From positions 1 to 34,301 of the forward strand of contig RXOD01003964.1 of assembly GCA_005223375.1 (NCBI GenBank): DNA of 34,301 bases, read 5' to 3'. Shown one piece after another: positions 34,253 to 34,301 of this stretch; position 1 is the stretch's first letter, and each line of letters opens with the position of its first letter. The notes under the pieces were generated by a model. That model ran no database searches and was not told the origin of the DNA. It was given only the letters and a program-made list of their open reading frames with translations. The translations under genes were made by a program, and so were the position numbers. Source of the DNA: Amoebophrya sp. AT5.2 (lineage: Eukaryota > Sar > Dinophyceae > Syndiniales > Amoebophryaceae).

Positions 34253-34301
34253 GTAAGTGGGGAACTGGTAAGTACTTCGTGATGGGTCCCGACTTGGGTG
34301 G
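34253..34301 (+). other. Start of intron 3 of the MORN gene, with tandem donors
   Basis: CTGGTAAGT occurs twice, giving consensus GTAAGT donors at 34253 and 34268, both phase 1 and 15 bases apart. Use of the second would add five residues (KWGTG). The intron's acceptor lies outside the window. Reading through is also possible up to the window edge, so exon 3 may end later. Confidence 0.6.

Overview
The window is nuclear DNA from a eukaryotic microbe. Three protein-coding genes all read on the + strand. They have very long exons (up to about 11.3 kb), short GT-AG introns of 104-145 nt, GC-rich coding sequence with many Ser/Gly/Ala/Asp-rich inserts, and visibly more AT-rich introns and intergenic DNA. 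This style, together with a MORN-repeat protein and co-directional genes, fits an alveolate or another SAR-group protist. I cannot assign a species, and no organism-specific marker (rRNA, tRNA, spliced leader) is visible. The standard genetic code fits all three genes.

Layout: (1) Positions 2-14885 hold the 3' part of a giant gene (4912 codons visible, open at the window's left edge) for an RNF213/mysterin-like AAA+ ubiquitin ligase. One intron (6770-6914) falls inside the AAA4 domain. The protein has intact AAA3 and AAA4 P-loops, degenerate flanking AAA units and an RZ-type zinc finger, but no recognisable RING finger. (2) Positions 14886-15650 are an AT-richer intergenic spacer. (3) Positions 15651-30143 hold a complete three-exon gene for a predicted 4745-residue protein that I cannot place in any named family. 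Near its C-terminal end it has a canonical P-loop/AAA-type ATPase core, preceded by about 3800 residues of unrecognised globular and low-complexity sequence and followed by a nuclear-localisation-like basic cluster and an acidic tract. (4) Positions 30144-31147 are an AT-rich spacer with one strong GC hairpin. (5) From 31148 to beyond the right edge lies a MORN-repeat protein gene with a disordered N-terminus of about 490 residues and at least 15 MORN repeats over three visible exons.

The two giant ATPase genes lie side by side in the same orientation. The first belongs to a family known from animals for ATP-driven ubiquitin ligation at lipid droplets and on intracellular pathogens. The second is the best candidate here for an undescribed protein family. 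No functional link between the two, or with the MORN gene, can be shown from this sequence alone; adjacency is the only evidence.
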